Source: Dysgonomonas sp. UBA7710
GTDB taxonomy: Bacteria; Bacteroidota; Bacteroidia; Bacteroidales; Dysgonomonadaceae
Length of the DNA stretch: 64,000 nt
Direction of reading: 5' to 3'
Assembly (NCBI RefSeq): GCF_002482385.1
Contig: NZ_DLFW01000041.1
Location: 1-64,000, forward strand
Below the pieces are notes generated by a model, which saw only the letters and a list, made by a program, of their open reading frames with translations, had not been told where the DNA came from and did no database searches. The position numbers and the translations under genes are program-made. Positions 7,325-16,218 of the stretch are shown here, piece by piece (position 1 is the stretch's first letter; each line of letters opens with the position of its first letter).

Positions 7325-10300
7325 AATTTATCTGTCTGTGGTTTAAGTTGATTATCTGCACTTCTGTAACTGTACCAGTATATCAGAGGTAGCATTGTTA
7401 GTATAAGAATCATAGATATCATCGTTCCGAAGCAAATAACCGTACCCATCGGACACCAAAGGGGACTTTTGCTGATAATCATTGGAATAACCCCCATTGA
7501 TGCAGCGGCAGAAGTTAAAAAGATCGGGCGCATACGGCGCTTTCCGGCTTCTATACAAGCATCCAATACCGAATATCCTTCTTTATACCTTAATTCTTCG
7601 ATGTAGTCGTACATAATTATGCCATTACGGACAATTATTCCTATCAGGCTGATAACTCCCAGTACTGCTGTTATGCTAAAATCCAGTCCCATAACTTTTA
7701 GTCCAAATACAGCGCCGAATATGCTGAGAGAAGTAGAGCCTAATACCAGAACAGCCAATTTTATTTTTCTGAAATGAAATACCAGTATGAAGAAAATAAT
7801 GAAGACCGATCCCAGTAATCCTTTTGCTATCTTAGGAATAGTCTCGTCGTGGAAATCTTTCACTCCTCCGTAAGATATGCTGATGTTATTGGATAGAGTT
7901 TTGTCGGCTTGCATATTACTCACCAATTCCTCAACTTCTGATTGGACTTCACTGACTTTTTCTCCCCGTTTAAGATCTACATAAACCGACAGTGTCCTGA
8001 TTCCATTACGGTGGGCTATCTGTCCCTCATTCCAATCAGTGGAGACCGTTGCAATCTGGCGTAAGGGTACTGCCGGGGAAACCAATCCGGATACGTATTC
8101 ATTAGCAACATCTTCTGCCATCGGGTCTTTCTTTTCCCATGCAGATTTAAGAACTACCGGGAGGGAATAATCTCCTTCCCAGACTGTTGTAATAGGCATC
8201 CCTCCGAAGCGGGAAGCCAGCCCCAAGCCTAAAATTGTTTCATTTATACCCAATCTGTTGGCCTCAACCGGATCGAGTGAAATATTAATCCCAGGTAACA
8301 TTTCTTCAAAGTTGGTATATACACGTAGCGGTTCATCCATTTTTTTTAGCGCTATCGTTAGGCTGTCCGCAAAACGTTTCAGATCGCGGATACTATCGCC
8401 CGATATTCTCACTTCAATGTCTGCATCGACTCCTAATTGGTAATCCAACTGCTTAAATTTTACGAAGGCATTCGGGTAATGGTAAGCATATTTTGAAGCA
8501 TACTCATTCAATATATCTTCAGTCTCACTGTTCGATTTAGTGTTCACAATAAATTGAGCAAAATTGGTACCTCCCAGTTTGGGCGCGTATACCGTATGAA
8601 AACGGGGTGATCCCATTCCGATAAATGTGGTTACAGAAAGAATCCTGTCATCTTTATGAAGGATTGTTTCCATATCTTTGGCTACAGCTTCCGTTTGCTC
8701 CAGAGAGCTGCCTTGTGGTAAATATATTTCAACAGCAAACTGGTTCCGCTCTGCAACAGGCATTAGTTTCAATGGCAAAGTGAAAGCGAATATAATTCCA
8801 CCCACAACAGAAGCAATTCCTATACAGAGTGTCAGCTTCGGGTACCTGAATACTCTTTCTATGAAGCGGTTATAGCCTGATTGTATTTTGCCTAACAAAG
8901 ACTTCTTATGGGGCTTATCCGTATTTTGGGCCGTGTCGCTTTTCAATCCTTTTTTGATAAAGAAGTAGAGCAAATATGGAATTAATGTAATCGCAATAAG
9001 AAGCGATACTCCTAATGTTATAAAAACTGTCCATGGAAAAGTAATCACAAAGTCGTATAATTGCCCGGTAAAGGTCACCAGGAACGGAAAAAAGGTGATA
9101 CTGATCGCCAGCGTTGCCGAAAAAATTGCTTTAGCATACCCTTTGGCACTGGATATGGCTGCCTCCTTACGGGAAACACCATGATCCAGATTTTCCAAAT
9201 AACTATCAACAATCACAATAGAATTATCTACAATCATACCTAAGACGACGACCAGAGCTGCTAAAGTAACCGTATTCAACTCTATACCGAAGGCAAACAT
9301 TAAGCCTAAAGAGATAAAAATTGTTATTGGTATAGAGGATGCAGCGACTCCGGCTACCCGTAACGGAAGAAGGGTCATTGTAACGAGAATGACGGCAATA
9401 ATGGCAATTAATAATTCTTTCAGAAAAGTATTTGTTGAAGCATCCACTACTTGTGGCTGATCGGCAATCCTGTTAATATGGATATCATCAGGGATTGTCT
9501 TCTCAAAATCCGCGATAACAGCATCCACATCTTTTCCGTATTGAACAATATTATATCCGTTACGCATTTCTGTTGATAAGATCAGACAGTTTTTACCATT
9601 ATTAGTGGTATAGCTTTCCGGCGATGGGTACTCCCTAACAACGTGTGCTACATCTTTTAAACGGATATGATTACCTTGTATGTCAGAGTAAACAATTTGT
9701 TCCTCTATATCTGTTTCCGATTGATAAGGACGGGTAATGTGTATGGGTACCACTATTTCATTATTGTCTACCTTCCCGGAAGCCGTAATGAATCCTTTAG
9801 TCAGCAATGTCTGATATAGGCTCAATATATTAATCCCGTAGCTGGCTATTTTCTCTTTTTCTATATAGATACTTAACTGCTCCTTTTGCATACCGTAATG
9901 CCGTAGATTGGATACTGATTCTACAGAACGTAATTTGTCTTCCAGGTTCTCCATATAAACTTGAAGTTGTCTGTGATTTTTTGTCTCAGATTCCATTGTT
10001 ATCAACAAGGCGGAGGTATCGCCAAAATCATCATTTGCAATCAAAGCCATAACTCCAGCCGGTAATTGCATTTTATAAAGTGATAAGCCATGCTTTATCT
10101 TCGACCACACCTCATCCTTATTGTTAACATTATCATTAAGCTCCACAAAAACATAGGCTATCCCGTCTTTGGAATAAGAGTAAGTTTTCGACTTTTTTAC
10201 TTCTTTGAAGGTAAACAGGTAACGTTCCAGCGGTTTGGTCAGTTGTTCTTCTACCTCTGCCGAGGTTGCTCCCGGATATACTCCTACGACAACTCCCTGG

Positions 10301-10440
10301 CGTATTGTAAATATAGGGAATTCTTGTTTGGGCATTATTTTCAGAGCCACAATGCCGAATACAACCAGTATGCTGATTATTAATATAACGATTTTATTAT
10401 ATTTCATAGCCCAGGCTATGATTCCTTTTTCTTCTTTCAT
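7321..10440 (-). CDS. RND efflux transporter (AcrB/HAE type)
   Basis: 1039 residues, typical RND length. The first membrane helix is about 15-33, two large periplasmic loops follow TM1 and TM7, and two groups of helices lie near 340-500 and 860-1020. GMIVDNSIVIVD in TM4 holds the acidic residue used for proton relay, and EFPIFTIRQ after TM1 and the PGATSAEVE element are family-typical. It drives proton-coupled export of small molecules from periplasm or inner leaflet. It lies 14 nt after the adaptor gene and overlaps the channel gene, so the three form one operon. An AraC regulator is divergently encoded. The short loops and bacteroidal look favour drug, bile or fatty-acid export over heavy-metal export, but this is inference. 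Confidence 0.93.
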   Translation of the reverse strand: MKEEKGIIAWAMKYNKIVILIISILVVFGIVALKIMPKQEFPIFTIRQGVVVGVYPGATSAEVEEQLTKPLERYLFTFKEVKKSKTYSYSKDGIAYVFVELNDNVNNKDEVWSKIKHGLSLYKMQLPAGVMALIANDDFGDTSALLITMESETKNHRQLQVYMENLEDKLRSVESVSNLRHYGMQKEQLSIYIEKEKIASYGINILSLYQTLLTKGFITASGKVDNNEIVVPIHITRPYQSETDIEEQIVYSDIQGNHIRLKDVAHVVREYPSPESYTTNNGKNCLILSTEMRNGYNIVQYGKDVDAVIADFEKTIPDDIHINRIADQPQVVDASTNTFLKELLIAIIAVILVTMTLLPLRVAGVAASSIPITIFISLGLMFAFGIELNTVTLAALVVVLGMIVDNSIVIVDSYLENLDHGVSRKEAAISSAKGYAKAIFSATLAISITFFPFLVTFTGQLYDFVITFPWTVFITLGVSLLIAITLIPYLLYFFIKKGLKSDTAQNTDKPHKKSLLGKIQSGYNRFIERVFRYPKLTLCIGIASVVGGIIFAFTLPLKLMPVAERNQFAVEIYLPQGSSLEQTEAVAKDMETILHKDDRILSVTTFIGMGSPRFHTVYAPKLGGTNFAQFIVNTKSNSETEDILNEYASKYAYHYPNAFVKFKQLDYQLGVDADIEVRISGDSIRDLKRFADSLTIALKKMDEPLRVYTNFEEMLPGINISLDPVEANRLGINETILGLGLASRFGGMPITTVWEGDYSLPVVLKSAWEKKDPMAEDVANEYVSGLVSPAVPLRQIATVSTDWNEGQIAHRNGIRTLSVYVDLKRGEKVSEVQSEVEELVSNMQADKTLSNNISISYGGVKDFHDETIPKIAKGLLGSVFIIFFILVFHFRKIKLAVLVLGSTSLSIFGAVFGLKVMGLDFSITAVLGVISLIGIIVRNGIIMYDYIEELRYKEGYSVLDACIEAGKRRMRPIFLTSAAASMGVIPMIISKSPLWCPMGTVICFGTMISMILILTMLPLIYWYSYRSADNQLKPQTDKL

Positions 10441-10454
10441 AATCTTTTTCCCTA

Positions 10455-11507
10455 TTATTTTGAGGCTACAATAACTGTAGAGTTAGGACTTATATTCTGA
10501 TAGCCTTCAGTAATCAAAATATCTCCTTTTTGCAGCCCTTGCTCAATGACTATCGCGTTATTGATTAATTTACCTAAAACAACTTCTCTATATATGGCTT
10601 TGTTTTGTGCATCTTTTAACCAGACAAAGTGTTTTCCGGATGCATCTATCTGAACCGATTTTAAAGGGACAATGATCTGTCCTCCACTATTTTCAATCGA
10701 TTCTTTATTGGATAAGTAGGCTTTGCATACCATCCCCGGCATAATACTAAAATCTTTATTTATGATCTGTACCTTAATGTCATAAGTATGGGATACCGGA
10801 TGTGCGGATATTCCTTTTTCTACAATCTTCCCTTGAAATACCAGATCATTCAGAGCCGATATTTTAACCGTACATATTTGCCCAAGACTTATGTCTGATA
10901 TTTCCTTTTCAGGTATTGCAATCTTTATCTTTACTGTATTTATTGTTACAATATTATAAACAGGAGCTCCGGGAAGTACATTTGCCCCGGCATCGGAATA
11001 CCGTTTTGCAATAACTCCTGAGAATGGAGCATAAAGGTTACAGTCCGAAAGACTTTTTCGGGCAATCCGTTCAGATGATTGAGCCTGCTCTAATGCGGTT
11101 TTAACCTCTATATATTTAATCTCTGGTAAACTGTTATTTTCATGTAATACCGTAAGCCTATTGTATGCATCCTGTGCTTGATTTAGGGTGGCTTTTGCAG
11201 CATCATACATACTTTGCAAAGATGTGGTATTTAAACGCGCTAAAAGCTGCCCTTTTTGTACAGGCTGTCCTTCTTGAAAGTATACCTGTTCAATATTACC
11301 TGCTGTTTGAAAACTAACGTCTACTACATTTTCACCTTCCACAGAACCAATATACTCTTGTTTATAATTACTATTCTCCGAACTTATCTCCTGCACTTTT
11401 ACAGGTATTCTGCGTTCTTCGTTTTTATTCTCTTTATTCGCTGAACAAGATATCACTCCGATCAGGAGTAATCCATAGAGACATTGTCTTAAAACCTGTC
11501 TTTTCAT
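10455..11507 (-). CDS. RND periplasmic adaptor (membrane fusion lipoprotein)
   Basis: 350 residues. The lipoprotein signal has Cys21 after GVIS. A split biotinyl-lipoyl-like beta domain (near 60-90 and 160-180, with QEGQPVQKGQLLARL and LYAPFSGVIAKRYSDAG) encloses a helical hairpin (about 90-155); a beta-barrel and membrane-proximal domain follow. Such adaptors bridge the RND pump and the TolC channel. It is the first gene of the efflux operon; the ATG is 165 bp from the start proposed for the divergent AraC gene, so the shared intergenic region probably holds the operator. No perfect TAnnTTTG box was found upstream. Confidence 0.92.
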   Translation of the reverse strand: MKRQVLRQCLYGLLLIGVISCSANKENKNEERRIPVKVQEISSENSNYKQEYIGSVEGENVVDVSFQTAGNIEQVYFQEGQPVQKGQLLARLNTTSLQSMYDAAKATLNQAQDAYNRLTVLHENNSLPEIKYIEVKTALEQAQSSERIARKSLSDCNLYAPFSGVIAKRYSDAGANVLPGAPVYNIVTINTVKIKIAIPEKEISDISLGQICTVKISALNDLVFQGKIVEKGISAHPVSHTYDIKVQIINKDFSIMPGMVCKAYLSNKESIENSGGQIIVPLKSVQIDASGKHFVWLKDAQNKAIYREVVLGKLINNAIVIEQGLQKGDILITEGYQNISPNSTVIVASK

Positions 11508-11672
11508 ACCTTACCAATTTGATTCTAACTATTTTTATTATTATATTAAATTCAAGGGCAAAGTTCTGTTTATTCCGATGAAAAGTTTTTATCAAAATTG
11601 GGGAAAACATGTTCAAAATCTTGCTTTTTAGATTATCTTCGTATCTCTATTAAGAAATATATTCTAATTCGG

Positions 11673-12578
11673 ATGGCTGTGGATGAAAAGAGATACGCAA
11701 AGATATCTTTGGAGGATATTGTAAATCAGAACTCGATACCGGGTATTCAGAATTTCATTATATCGGAAGAGAAAGCGTATATAAAGAATTCTTCCGTCAA
11801 TTTTCAGAATTCATTTTTCGACCTGAAATATCCGCATGTTTGTGAAGGAATAGGTTTTGCCATTTGTACAAAAGGTAAGGCTAGAATCAGAATTAATCTT
11901 CGCGAATATCAATTAGAGTCTAGCTCTATTATTGCATTGCTTCCAAATTATATTATTCAAATACTAGAACAGGATGAGAATCTTGAAATTGAATTTTTAA
12001 TGTTCTCCTTCGATTTTGTTTCTGATACCAAAATGATTACCGACTCTGATTTTATCGAGAAAATACAACAGGCTCCTTTTCTGAAAATTGATGAAGAAAC
12101 AGTTATGGACTTATTAGAATTTCATGCTTTCATTGTAAAACAGTATAAAAAAACGAACTATGATGAAGTAATCATGAAAAACTTATTGGTTGCTCTTATC
12201 AATAAAGTTCTACTTATTCATCAGGAATCAGAAAAAGGAGCAAATACAGAGTCTTTAACACATAAGGAAAAGATATTTCAACGTTTCTTAGCATTGTTAT
12301 TCAGATATTATAAAAAAGAGCGAACAATAAAATTTTACGCAGAAAAACTGTTACTGACACCTAGTCATCTTACTAAGGTTATCAGAGAAGCAAGTCAGAA
12401 ATCCGTTTCGCAATGGATTGATGAAATGGTTATTATGTCAGCTAAAGCTATGCTCAAGAGTTCTGATATGACTGTATCGCAAATAGCAGAGGAACTGAAT
12501 TTTGCAAATCCTTCTTTTTTCAGCACATATTTCAAAAAAAGAACAGGAGTGACACCTTTGCAATATAAAGAAAGTTAA
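11673..12578 (+). CDS. AraC-family regulator divergent from the efflux operon
   Basis: 301 residues from the chosen ATG at 11673 (MAVDEKRYAKISLEDI). An in-frame ATG at 11598 would add 25 residues but lies upstream of a TATCTTCG promoter-like box at 11634-11641, so the shorter start is preferred. The N-terminal half is a cupin-like ligand domain (GIGFAICTKGKARIRINL, about 55-75). The C-terminal about 100 residues contain two helix-turn-helix units: KFYAEKLLLTPSHLTKVI and VSQIAEELNFANPSFFSTYF, ending GVTPLQYK, the AraC hallmark. Position suggests it controls the RND operon in response to a pump substrate; this is inference from gene order. Confidence 0.88.
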   Translation: MAVDEKRYAKISLEDIVNQNSIPGIQNFIISEEKAYIKNSSVNFQNSFFDLKYPHVCEGIGFAICTKGKARIRINLREYQLESSSIIALLPNYIIQILEQDENLEIEFLMFSFDFVSDTKMITDSDFIEKIQQAPFLKIDEETVMDLLEFHAFIVKQYKKTNYDEVIMKNLLVALINKVLLIHQESEKGANTESLTHKEKIFQRFLALLFRYYKKERTIKFYAEKLLLTPSHLTKVIREASQKSVSQWIDEMVIMSAKAMLKSSDMTVSQIAEELNFANPSFFSTYFKKRTGVTPLQYKES

Positions 12579-12732
12579 GGTCGAAATAAATTTTAGATAA
12601 TAAGGAGAGAATAATTATTCTACATTAAGGTTAAATATTTTTCATATTCAATCTCCTATCATTTTATATATGAAACTTGTATTTATAATTGTATGTCATT
12701 CTTATTTTTAATCAAGGATGGGAAAAATTACC

Positions 12733-12969
12733 TTAGATATTCGTTGATTCTGATATTTTCGCGAATGAAGGACTCAATGGATTAAAGATTGAAGCTATAG
12801 CGTGTAAAGTAAAAATCAATAAATCATCATCTTGTAAATATTGATATTTATATGGAATATCTTTTAGATTATTATGAGACTCAAATAAAAAAATGGTTGA
12901 AAAGGATAAAGTATGTTCTTTAATTAATCCAGACCGGATTATACTTTCAGATATGATCTTTTTGTTCAT
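12733..12969 (-). CDS. Small hypothetical ORF at the end of the redox operon
   Basis: 78 residues, no recognised domain, no signal peptide. It overlaps the end of the upstream membrane-protein gene by 23 bp and lies on the same strand at the end of the peroxidase-flavodoxin-cytochrome operon. Composition is ordinary for the region, and the C-terminal part looks amphipathic. It may be real, a relic, or chance; low confidence. Confidence 0.3.
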   Translation of the reverse strand: MNKKIISESIIRSGLIKEHTLSFSTIFLFESHNNLKDIPYKYQYLQDDDLLIFTLHAIASIFNPLSPSFAKISESTNI

Positions 12970-13216
12970 TTCCTTTATATTTATTTGATTTTAAAAGAAA
13001 CCTACTTCCTATAATCTGACCAATCACAGCCAAACCGATAAAAAAAGGAATGGTTATTTTGGGGATGTTGAGACAGATTCGCAAAGGAATTATCACAGGT
13101 ATCGAAGCATGAATAATCAGCCACCACTTTATGGTCATTTTGCGAAAGCGCATTCTGTATTTTCCGAGAAAAATATTTAAACCGAGGGCTATTATTGCTA
13201 CTATTAATATATTCAC
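12947..13216 (-). CDS. Small membrane protein next to cytochrome b
   Basis: 89 residues with three hydrophobic segments (about 1-17, 28-46, 53-74) and a basic, charged C-terminus. No named family recognised. It starts 20 nt after the stop of the cytochrome b-like gene and reads in the same operon, so it could be an extra subunit or helper of that membrane complex. Confidence 0.6.
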   Translation of the reverse strand: MNILIVAIIALGLNIFLGKYRMRFRKMTIKWWLIIHASIPVIIPLRICLNIPKITIPFFIGLAVIGQIIGSRFLLKSNKYKGNEQKDHI

Positions 13217-13236
13217 TATTATTAAGGATGGAGTTA

Positions 13237-13893
13237 TTATTTATCGCCAAAGCCAAGATAAAAATATACGGGGATAAGTATATATCCAACCATTATAGAA
13301 TGGGAATATATCACTGCTATTTTTTGTAAACGAGGAATCCATTTGCCGTTAGTAACTCCCATCGACTGAAACATGCTCCAGAAACCATGTGTTATATGAT
13401 AGCACAAAGCGACAATCCATATAATATACATGGCTACATACCAGCCGTTAGAGAAAAGTGTTTTTACCAAATCGTAAGGATTCTCCCCCTCATTACCGAG
13501 GAAATGCTGTAATTGCATTTTGGCCCAGAAATGGGATAAATGCATAATTAACAGCCCTAGCACGATTAAACCCAGTGCCAACATGTTTTTAGACGCCCAT
13601 GATATCTGTGTTTTGTTTTTTACTGTATAGTTTATCGGCCTTGCTTTCCTGTTTTGTATAGTCAGTACAATTCCCATTATAATATGTATAACAAATCCAA
13701 GAGCTAAAACAGGTACCATAATCTGGATAAAGATATTCTCATCCATAAATCGACAGGCGGCTTCGTAGGTTTCTCTCGAAATTAAAGATGTGAGATTGAT
13801 AAATAAATGAAGAGTTAAAAACATAATAAGAAACATGCCGCTTATGCTCATCATCAGTTTTCTCCCTATAGATGAGGATTTTATTTTAACCAT
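13237..13893 (-). CDS. Succinate dehydrogenase/fumarate reductase-type cytochrome b (b558 family), orphan
   Basis: 218 residues with five hydrophobic segments, resembling the SdhC/FrdC b558 subunit of Bacteroidetes (which binds two hemes and exchanges electrons with quinone). SSIGRKLMMSISGMFLIMFLTLHLFINL at the start is family-like; candidate heme ligands include His in LTLHLF, VIHIIMG, LIMHLSHFW, CYHITHGFW and YSHS. The usual partners SdhA and SdhB are not adjacent: the neighbours are a flavodoxin (4 nt upstream) and a small membrane protein. It may therefore take electrons from flavodoxin or another donor rather than succinate; this is inference. Part of the operon starting at the peroxidase gene at 14858. 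Confidence 0.8.
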   Translation of the reverse strand: MVKIKSSSIGRKLMMSISGMFLIMFLTLHLFINLTSLISRETYEAACRFMDENIFIQIMVPVLALGFVIHIIMGIVLTIQNRKARPINYTVKNKTQISWASKNMLALGLIVLGLLIMHLSHFWAKMQLQHFLGNEGENPYDLVKTLFSNGWYVAMYIIWIVALCYHITHGFWSMFQSMGVTNGKWIPRLQKIAVIYSHSIMVGYILIPVYFYLGFGDK

Positions 13894-13897
13894 AGAT

Positions 13898-14314
13898 TTA
13901 TATATTTGTATCCATTATTCTTTCTACAAAAAGTCTTAAGTCATTCAAGTCTTTATCATTTGGCCGACCTCTATGCAGAAGAGTAAATTGTCCTTTGCAA
14001 TGAAATTCCCTTTCATCCACCGGTATATTTTGTTTGCTTAGGAGTTCCCTGACCTGAGCGTAAGATGATGGTAATATTGCCGCAGAACTGAAACAGACCA
14101 CATTTTTCGTCTTAGTATCCAAGGAACGAATAAACTCCTTTACCTTATCATCAATTCCGGTCATATAAACAGCACTTCCTAAAAATAAAATATCAGTATC
14201 TTCCGTAATAGGCATATCCAGTGTTTCTGCTTTCGCTCCTGTAGCATCGGAAACTGCCAAAGCCATTTTCTCCATATGCCCTGTCCTTGAAAAATATCTT
14301 ATTGCTATTTTCAT
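13898..14314 (-). CDS. Flavodoxin-family protein
   Basis: 138 residues. The N-terminal strand-loop IRYFSRTGHMEKMALAV is an FMN-phosphate loop of the flavodoxin/HemG-like type, followed by ILFLGSAVYMTGIDDKV, a flavin-ring loop region. No signal peptide, so cytoplasmic. It likely carries one or two electrons between reductases and acceptors. It lies 61 bp downstream of the peroxidase gene and 4 nt upstream of the orphan cytochrome b gene, suggesting a shared electron route. The loop differs from the classical T/S-x-T-G-x-T motif (SRTGHM), so tight FMN binding should be treated as likely, not certain. Confidence 0.8.
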   Translation of the reverse strand: MKIAIRYFSRTGHMEKMALAVSDATGAKAETLDMPITEDTDILFLGSAVYMTGIDDKVKEFIRSLDTKTKNVVCFSSAAILPSSYAQVRELLSKQNIPVDEREFHCKGQFTLLHRGRPNDKDLNDLRLFVERIMDTNI

Positions 14315-14375
14315 ATATTAATGGGATTATTCAGATATGCATCTAACGATTGCTTCTCTGACATAATTATGATAA

Positions 14376-14858
14376 TTATTTATTCAACATTTTTTCAATG
14401 TATTTTTCCAGGGACTTCGGATTCTTTATCGGACTGAATCTTTTAATAGTTTGTCCATCCCTGGATATAAGGAACTTCGTGAAATTCCACTTGATTCTTG
14501 ATCCGAAAAGACCGCCCGCCTTACTCTTCAGGTATTTAAAGATCGGAGAAGCATTTTTCCCATTAACTTCAATCTTTTCCATTATGGGAAATGACACACC
14601 ATAGTTCATTTCACAAAATGACGCTATTTCTTCATTGCTACCAGGCTCCTGATGTCCAAACTGATCACAGGGAAATCCAATAACAGCCAGACCTTGATCC
14701 TTATATTTTTTATATAATTCTTCAAGTCCTTTATACTGGGGCGTAAATCCGCATTTACTGGCCGTGTTTATTATTAAAAGGACTTTACCTTTGAATTGAG
14801 TAAAATCCATATCTTTACCTTTGTTGTTTTTTGCCGTGAAATCGTAAATTGTTTTCAT
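14376..14858 (-). CDS. Glutathione peroxidase-family thiol peroxidase (Cys type)
   Basis: 160 residues, full length. NTASKCGFT places the peroxidatic Cys36 where animal enzymes have selenocysteine; FPCDQFG gives Gln66 and a second Cys64; KWNFTKFL gives Trp124 and Asn125, completing the catalytic set. No signal peptide, so cytoplasmic. Bacterial Cys-type members usually use thioredoxin to reduce peroxides. It is the first gene of a minus-strand operon with flavodoxin and cytochrome b, behind a TACCTTTG promoter and a four-unit 11-bp-phased operator, which suggests control by the adjacent OmpR-type response regulator. Confidence 0.93.
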   Translation of the reverse strand: MKTIYDFTAKNNKGKDMDFTQFKGKVLLIINTASKCGFTPQYKGLEELYKKYKDQGLAVIGFPCDQFGHQEPGSNEEIASFCEMNYGVSFPIMEKIEVNGKNASPIFKYLKSKAGGLFGSRIKWNFTKFLISRDGQTIKRFSPIKNPKSLEKYIEKMLNK

Positions 14859-15011
14859 TTTGTTTTATATAGACAGTATCCACCCTATTTTCCAATATGC
14901 ATATAAAGCCGGGAAGCACCTTCCGATGATTTTTCCTAATTTATACTTCGCCTTTTTTAATAGCATACTTCTCATACCAGAGTAAATTCTTATTATTCTT
15001 TAACTATGATA

Positions 15012-15019
15012 CAAAGGTA
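15012..15019 (-). promoter_or_regulatory. -7 element of the peroxidase operon
   Basis: TACCTTTG on the minus strand, matching TAnnTTTG, about 150 nt upstream of the peroxidase ATG. No clear TTTG lies at -33; instead the phased CTTARR repeats begin 22 bp upstream, the position expected for an activator that replaces the -33 contact. Confidence 0.55.
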
Positions 15020-15040
15020 AAAAGTAAAAATTCTGAAATG

Positions 15041-15079
15041 CTTAAGATTAACTTAGGATCATCTTAAAATTATCTTAAA
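15041..15079. promoter_or_regulatory. Four CTTARR direct repeats at exact 11-bp spacing (response-regulator operator)
   Basis: CTTAAG at 15041, CTTAGG at 15052, CTTAAA at 15063 and CTTAAA at 15074: each unit starts exactly 11 bp after the last. OmpR/PhoB-type regulators bind such helically phased direct repeats. A related group lies upstream of the response-regulator gene itself (16986 and 16997). Confidence 0.65.
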
Positions 15080-15135
15080 GGTATGAAAATAAGAAAAGCT
15101 CTTATACTATCAGATCAGTTTCTTTGTATAAACGA

Positions 15136-16215
15136 TTATTGTAAAGGTATGGTTAGTCTGGCGATCGTATATCTGTTTATTTCACTATCTATTGTGATCT
15201 TTATATTTAGTAGGTTGCAAAAACGTTTCACTATTGGAAGCCCCAGTCCGAAGCCTTTAATTTTAGTTTCCTCAAAAGCATAAGAACGGTAAAACTTATC
15301 AAATATGAAGTCCAGCTCTTTTGTCGGGATACCATATCCAGTATTTTTTATCTCAACAATAAGATAACCTTCCTGTTGAAATGTTTGTATGTCGATTTTC
15401 CCTGTATTATTGCTGTATTTTACCGCATTTGATATCAGGTTATTAAGTATTGTGGAAAAAGAATATTCGTCTGTATATAATCTTGTTCCCTGCGGCTGAA
15501 TATTTGTCGTTACTTCTAATTTTTTATTCAGTATGATATCAGTAAAAATACATATACTGTCATTTATCAAATCTTCTATCAGGCAATAATTATAATTTAA
15601 CGAACTCTTTCCTTCTTCATATCTTGTTAAGATAAGAAGCTGATCAACCATATCATTCATTTTTTCCACCTCCTTGGCACAGGCTTTGATCTTTTCTTTA
15701 TATTCTTCATCACTCCGGGGTTTACGTAGAAGAACCTCCATTGTTCCTTTTAGTACAGCAAGAGGTGTACGGAATTCGTGTGATGCATAAGAAGTAAAAG
15801 ACTTTTCTCTTTCTACTGCATATTCAATTCTATCCAGCAGATTATTTATCGTTTCAGAGAGTTCATACAACTCGTCCCGTCTTGTCGGCAAAGGTATTCT
15901 TGCACTCAGATTATTATGAGTGATAGAATTAGCTGTATTTATAATATCACGGATCGGTTTTGTTCCGTCCCGCGCGATTCTTCTGGATAGTGTAAACAGA
16001 AAAAGAAATACAAAAAAGCAGCCAATAGTACATACCCTCAACAAAATAGTGAATAAATATTTTACATCTTCGATTGTAATCTCTGTACTGGCGCTTAATT
16101 TTTGGGAATAGACCTTGAATGTAATGAGGATGACAGTGCATAACACCATTATAAGAAATGCGGTACTTATGATGACATTAAATGCGATACGGTTTTGTAA
16201 GGATAACTTTTTCAT
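15136..16215 (-). CDS. Sensor histidine kinase
   Basis: 359 residues. Two membrane helices (about 10-33 and 57-78) flank a very short external loop of roughly 23 residues, so the signal is probably sensed in or near the membrane. HAMP follows (about 79-132), then HisKA with ASHEFRTPLAVLKG (phospho-acceptor His146) and HATPase_c with NLISNAVKYSNN, IKNTGYGIP and GFGLGLPIVKR. It lies 3 nt downstream of the response-regulator stop, a classical two-gene operon. The phased operator next to the peroxidase promoter suggests a redox or envelope stress input; the ligand is unknown. Confidence 0.93.
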   Translation of the reverse strand: MKKLSLQNRIAFNVIISTAFLIMVLCTVILITFKVYSQKLSASTEITIEDVKYLFTILLRVCTIGCFFVFLFLFTLSRRIARDGTKPIRDIINTANSITHNNLSARIPLPTRRDELYELSETINNLLDRIEYAVEREKSFTSYASHEFRTPLAVLKGTMEVLLRKPRSDEEYKEKIKACAKEVEKMNDMVDQLLILTRYEEGKSSLNYNYCLIEDLINDSICIFTDIILNKKLEVTTNIQPQGTRLYTDEYSFSTILNNLISNAVKYSNNTGKIDIQTFQQEGYLIVEIKNTGYGIPTKELDFIFDKFYRSYAFEETKIKGFGLGLPIVKRFCNLLNIKITIDSEINRYTIARLTIPLQ

Positions 16216-16218
16216 CTT

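Noticed and set aside
13237..13893. Complete succinate dehydrogenase operon
   Set aside because: Only the cytochrome b subunit is present; no flavoprotein or iron-sulfur subunit lies nearby.
15083..15283. Plus-strand ORF of 66 codons next to the phased operator
   Set aside because: Mostly antisense to the histidine-kinase C-terminus.
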